Shown one piece after another: positions 13,334-14,089 of a DNA stretch of 14,089 nucleotides. The stretch is taken from positions 1-14,089 of the forward strand of contig JAUVIY010000034.1 of NCBI GenBank assembly GCA_030592625.1. The letters are read 5' to 3'. A model generated the notes under the pieces. The model was given only the letters and a program-made list of their open reading frames with translations. It was not told the DNA's origin and searched no databases. The first letter of the stretch is position 1. The number at the start of each line of letters is the position of its first letter. Position numbers and translations under genes: made by a program. The DNA comes from Spirochaeta sp. (GTDB lineage: Bacteria; Spirochaetota; Spirochaetia; DSM-2461).

Positions 13334-13413
13334 GAAATCGACATTTCATCGAGGGACACTTTTGTGTGCTGATTGTGATATTGTCTACACATCAGAATGG
13401 ATGATTGTCCGGG

Positions 13414-14089
13414 GTGAAAGCCGTCATAGCCGTTCCCCCTATCAGGGATTTTTACTTCACGCCTCACAGGGCTTCCGCGCTAGGAGCCCGTGTCCTGGCC
13501 CGGGAACTCGTCGAATCGGGGTGGGATGCCTCTCTCCTGAATCTTCCGCTGACGGGCAAGCCTCGAAACATTCCGCTTCCGGCGGAACTCGAGTATCTCG
13601 AACGGTTTCTCGTTCCCTCGGAAACAGGTCCTTTGTCCTGGTTCACTACTTACCGCCGTTTCGGTCCGGAATACTCTGAATCTGCCGATACCATCGCCGC
13701 CGGGCACCCTGACGCGGTTTTCATTTCCTGTTTTGCCTGGGCATATGCCGAAGAAGCCCGGGCACTTGCCCTGGCGGCCGCCCGACTGATGTCGGACGTG
13801 CCCATCGTCATCGGAGGACACGGTCCGACATCCCTACCCGGATATTTCCTGGAATCACCTCACCCGGTTTTTCCGGACAGGCCGTTATTCTCTCTGGTGG
13901 TCTCCGGTGAAATCGAGGGCCATGGAAGACTACTGACCGAATCGATGAACAGAATCGGGTCCACCGACAGGTATCTCGATCTGAGGCGTATGACGAGTCG
14001 GACTGAGCTCCGACCGGTGGCAGGAGAATCCATCCGGCGGGCCGACAGGAGGTCAATTTCAATCATCTTCACCCGAGGATGCCCCAGAG
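13414..14089 (+). CDS. B12-binding domain / radical SAM protein, 5' part (cut by window end)
   Basis: The 225 visible residues fit the N-terminal cobalamin-binding domain of a B12-dependent radical SAM enzyme. It opens MKAVIAVPPIRDFYFTPHRASALGARVLAREL, with a Rossmann-like strand and helix, then DAVFISCFAWAYAEEARALA, PIVIGGHGPTSLPGYFL (130-146) and VVSGEIEG (162-169). It ends SIIFTRGCPR at the window edge, the start of the radical SAM CxxxCxxC motif, of which only Cys223 is visible. The usual cobalamin DxHxxG motif is not seen, which is common in this superfamily. The start is not certain: GTG 13414 gives the natural N-terminus, TTG 13405 is possible, and an in-frame stop lies at 13402. Neither has a strong Shine-Dalgarno. 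The gene follows pyruvate kinase by 80 nt, and its substrate is unknown. Confidence 0.85.
   Translation, partial: MKAVIAVPPIRDFYFTPHRASALGARVLARELVESGWDASLLNLPLTGKPRNIPLPAELEYLERFLVPSETGPLSWFTTYRRFGPEYSESADTIAAGHPDAVFISCFAWAYAEEARALALAAARLMSDVPIVIGGHGPTSLPGYFLESPHPVFPDRPLFSLVVSGEIEGHGRLLTESMNRIGSTDRYLDLRRMTSRTELRPVAGESIRRADRRSISIIFTRGCPR

Noticed and set aside
13334..13413. Possible terminator after pyruvate kinase
   Set aside because: The stems are only 4-5 bp (GAAAT/ATTTC and ACAC/GTGT) and no T tract follows a GC-rich stem.

Overview
The window holds about ten well-supported genes and a few weaker small ones. It probably comes from a spirochaete of medium G+C content. This is inferred from three things: the gene order cheW, degT-like, nadK, recN, which resembles what I recall of treponemes and their relatives (not checked by search); an all-helical hypothetical protein directly after recN; and a lipoprotein whose lipobox fits only the relaxed spirochaetal pattern. 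There are no rRNA or tRNA genes, no CRISPR array and no recognisable transposase.

Left part (about 117-5076, all minus strand): a compact operon read right to left. A good sigma70-type promoter at 5048-5076 drives cheW, then a DegT/DnrJ-fold aminotransferase homologue that has lost its catalytic lysine, then nadK (NAD kinase), recN (DNA repair ATPase) and a conserved-looking helical protein of unknown function. The genes are 2 nt apart, 28 nt apart, overlapping by 8 nt, and 13 nt apart. The operon joins chemotaxis coupling, NADP supply and recombination repair in one transcript.

Middle part (about 5077-8950, minus strand): a two-gene unit. The first gene is a 925-residue multidomain signalling protein: a class III adenylate cyclase with all six canonical catalytic residues, a STAND/NB-ARC-like ATPase, and a TPR tail. 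The second encodes a 260-residue lipoprotein that starts 4 nt after the cyclase stop, with its Shine-Dalgarno inside the last cyclase codons. Between this unit and the cheW promoter lie three consecutive palindromes (5128-5258) that are not ordinary terminators. The stretch from about 5080 to 6960 (hairpins, lipoprotein and the TPR tail) is clearly AT-richer than the rest, so the big gene looks like a mosaic.

Then, also on the minus strand, comes a PadR repressor gene overlapping by ATGA a membrane protein with an N-terminal HAAS-like domain. This is a common regulator/partner pair. Its promoter carries a TTGACA box overlapped by an imperfect palindrome.

Right part (about 10460-14089): two possible small plus-strand ORFs, a polytopic aromatic-rich membrane protein of unknown function (minus), then divergently a 78-residue orphan protein, pyruvate kinase (apparently read from a leaderless promoter), and the 5' part of a B12-binding radical SAM protein cut by the window end just at the start of its cysteine motif.
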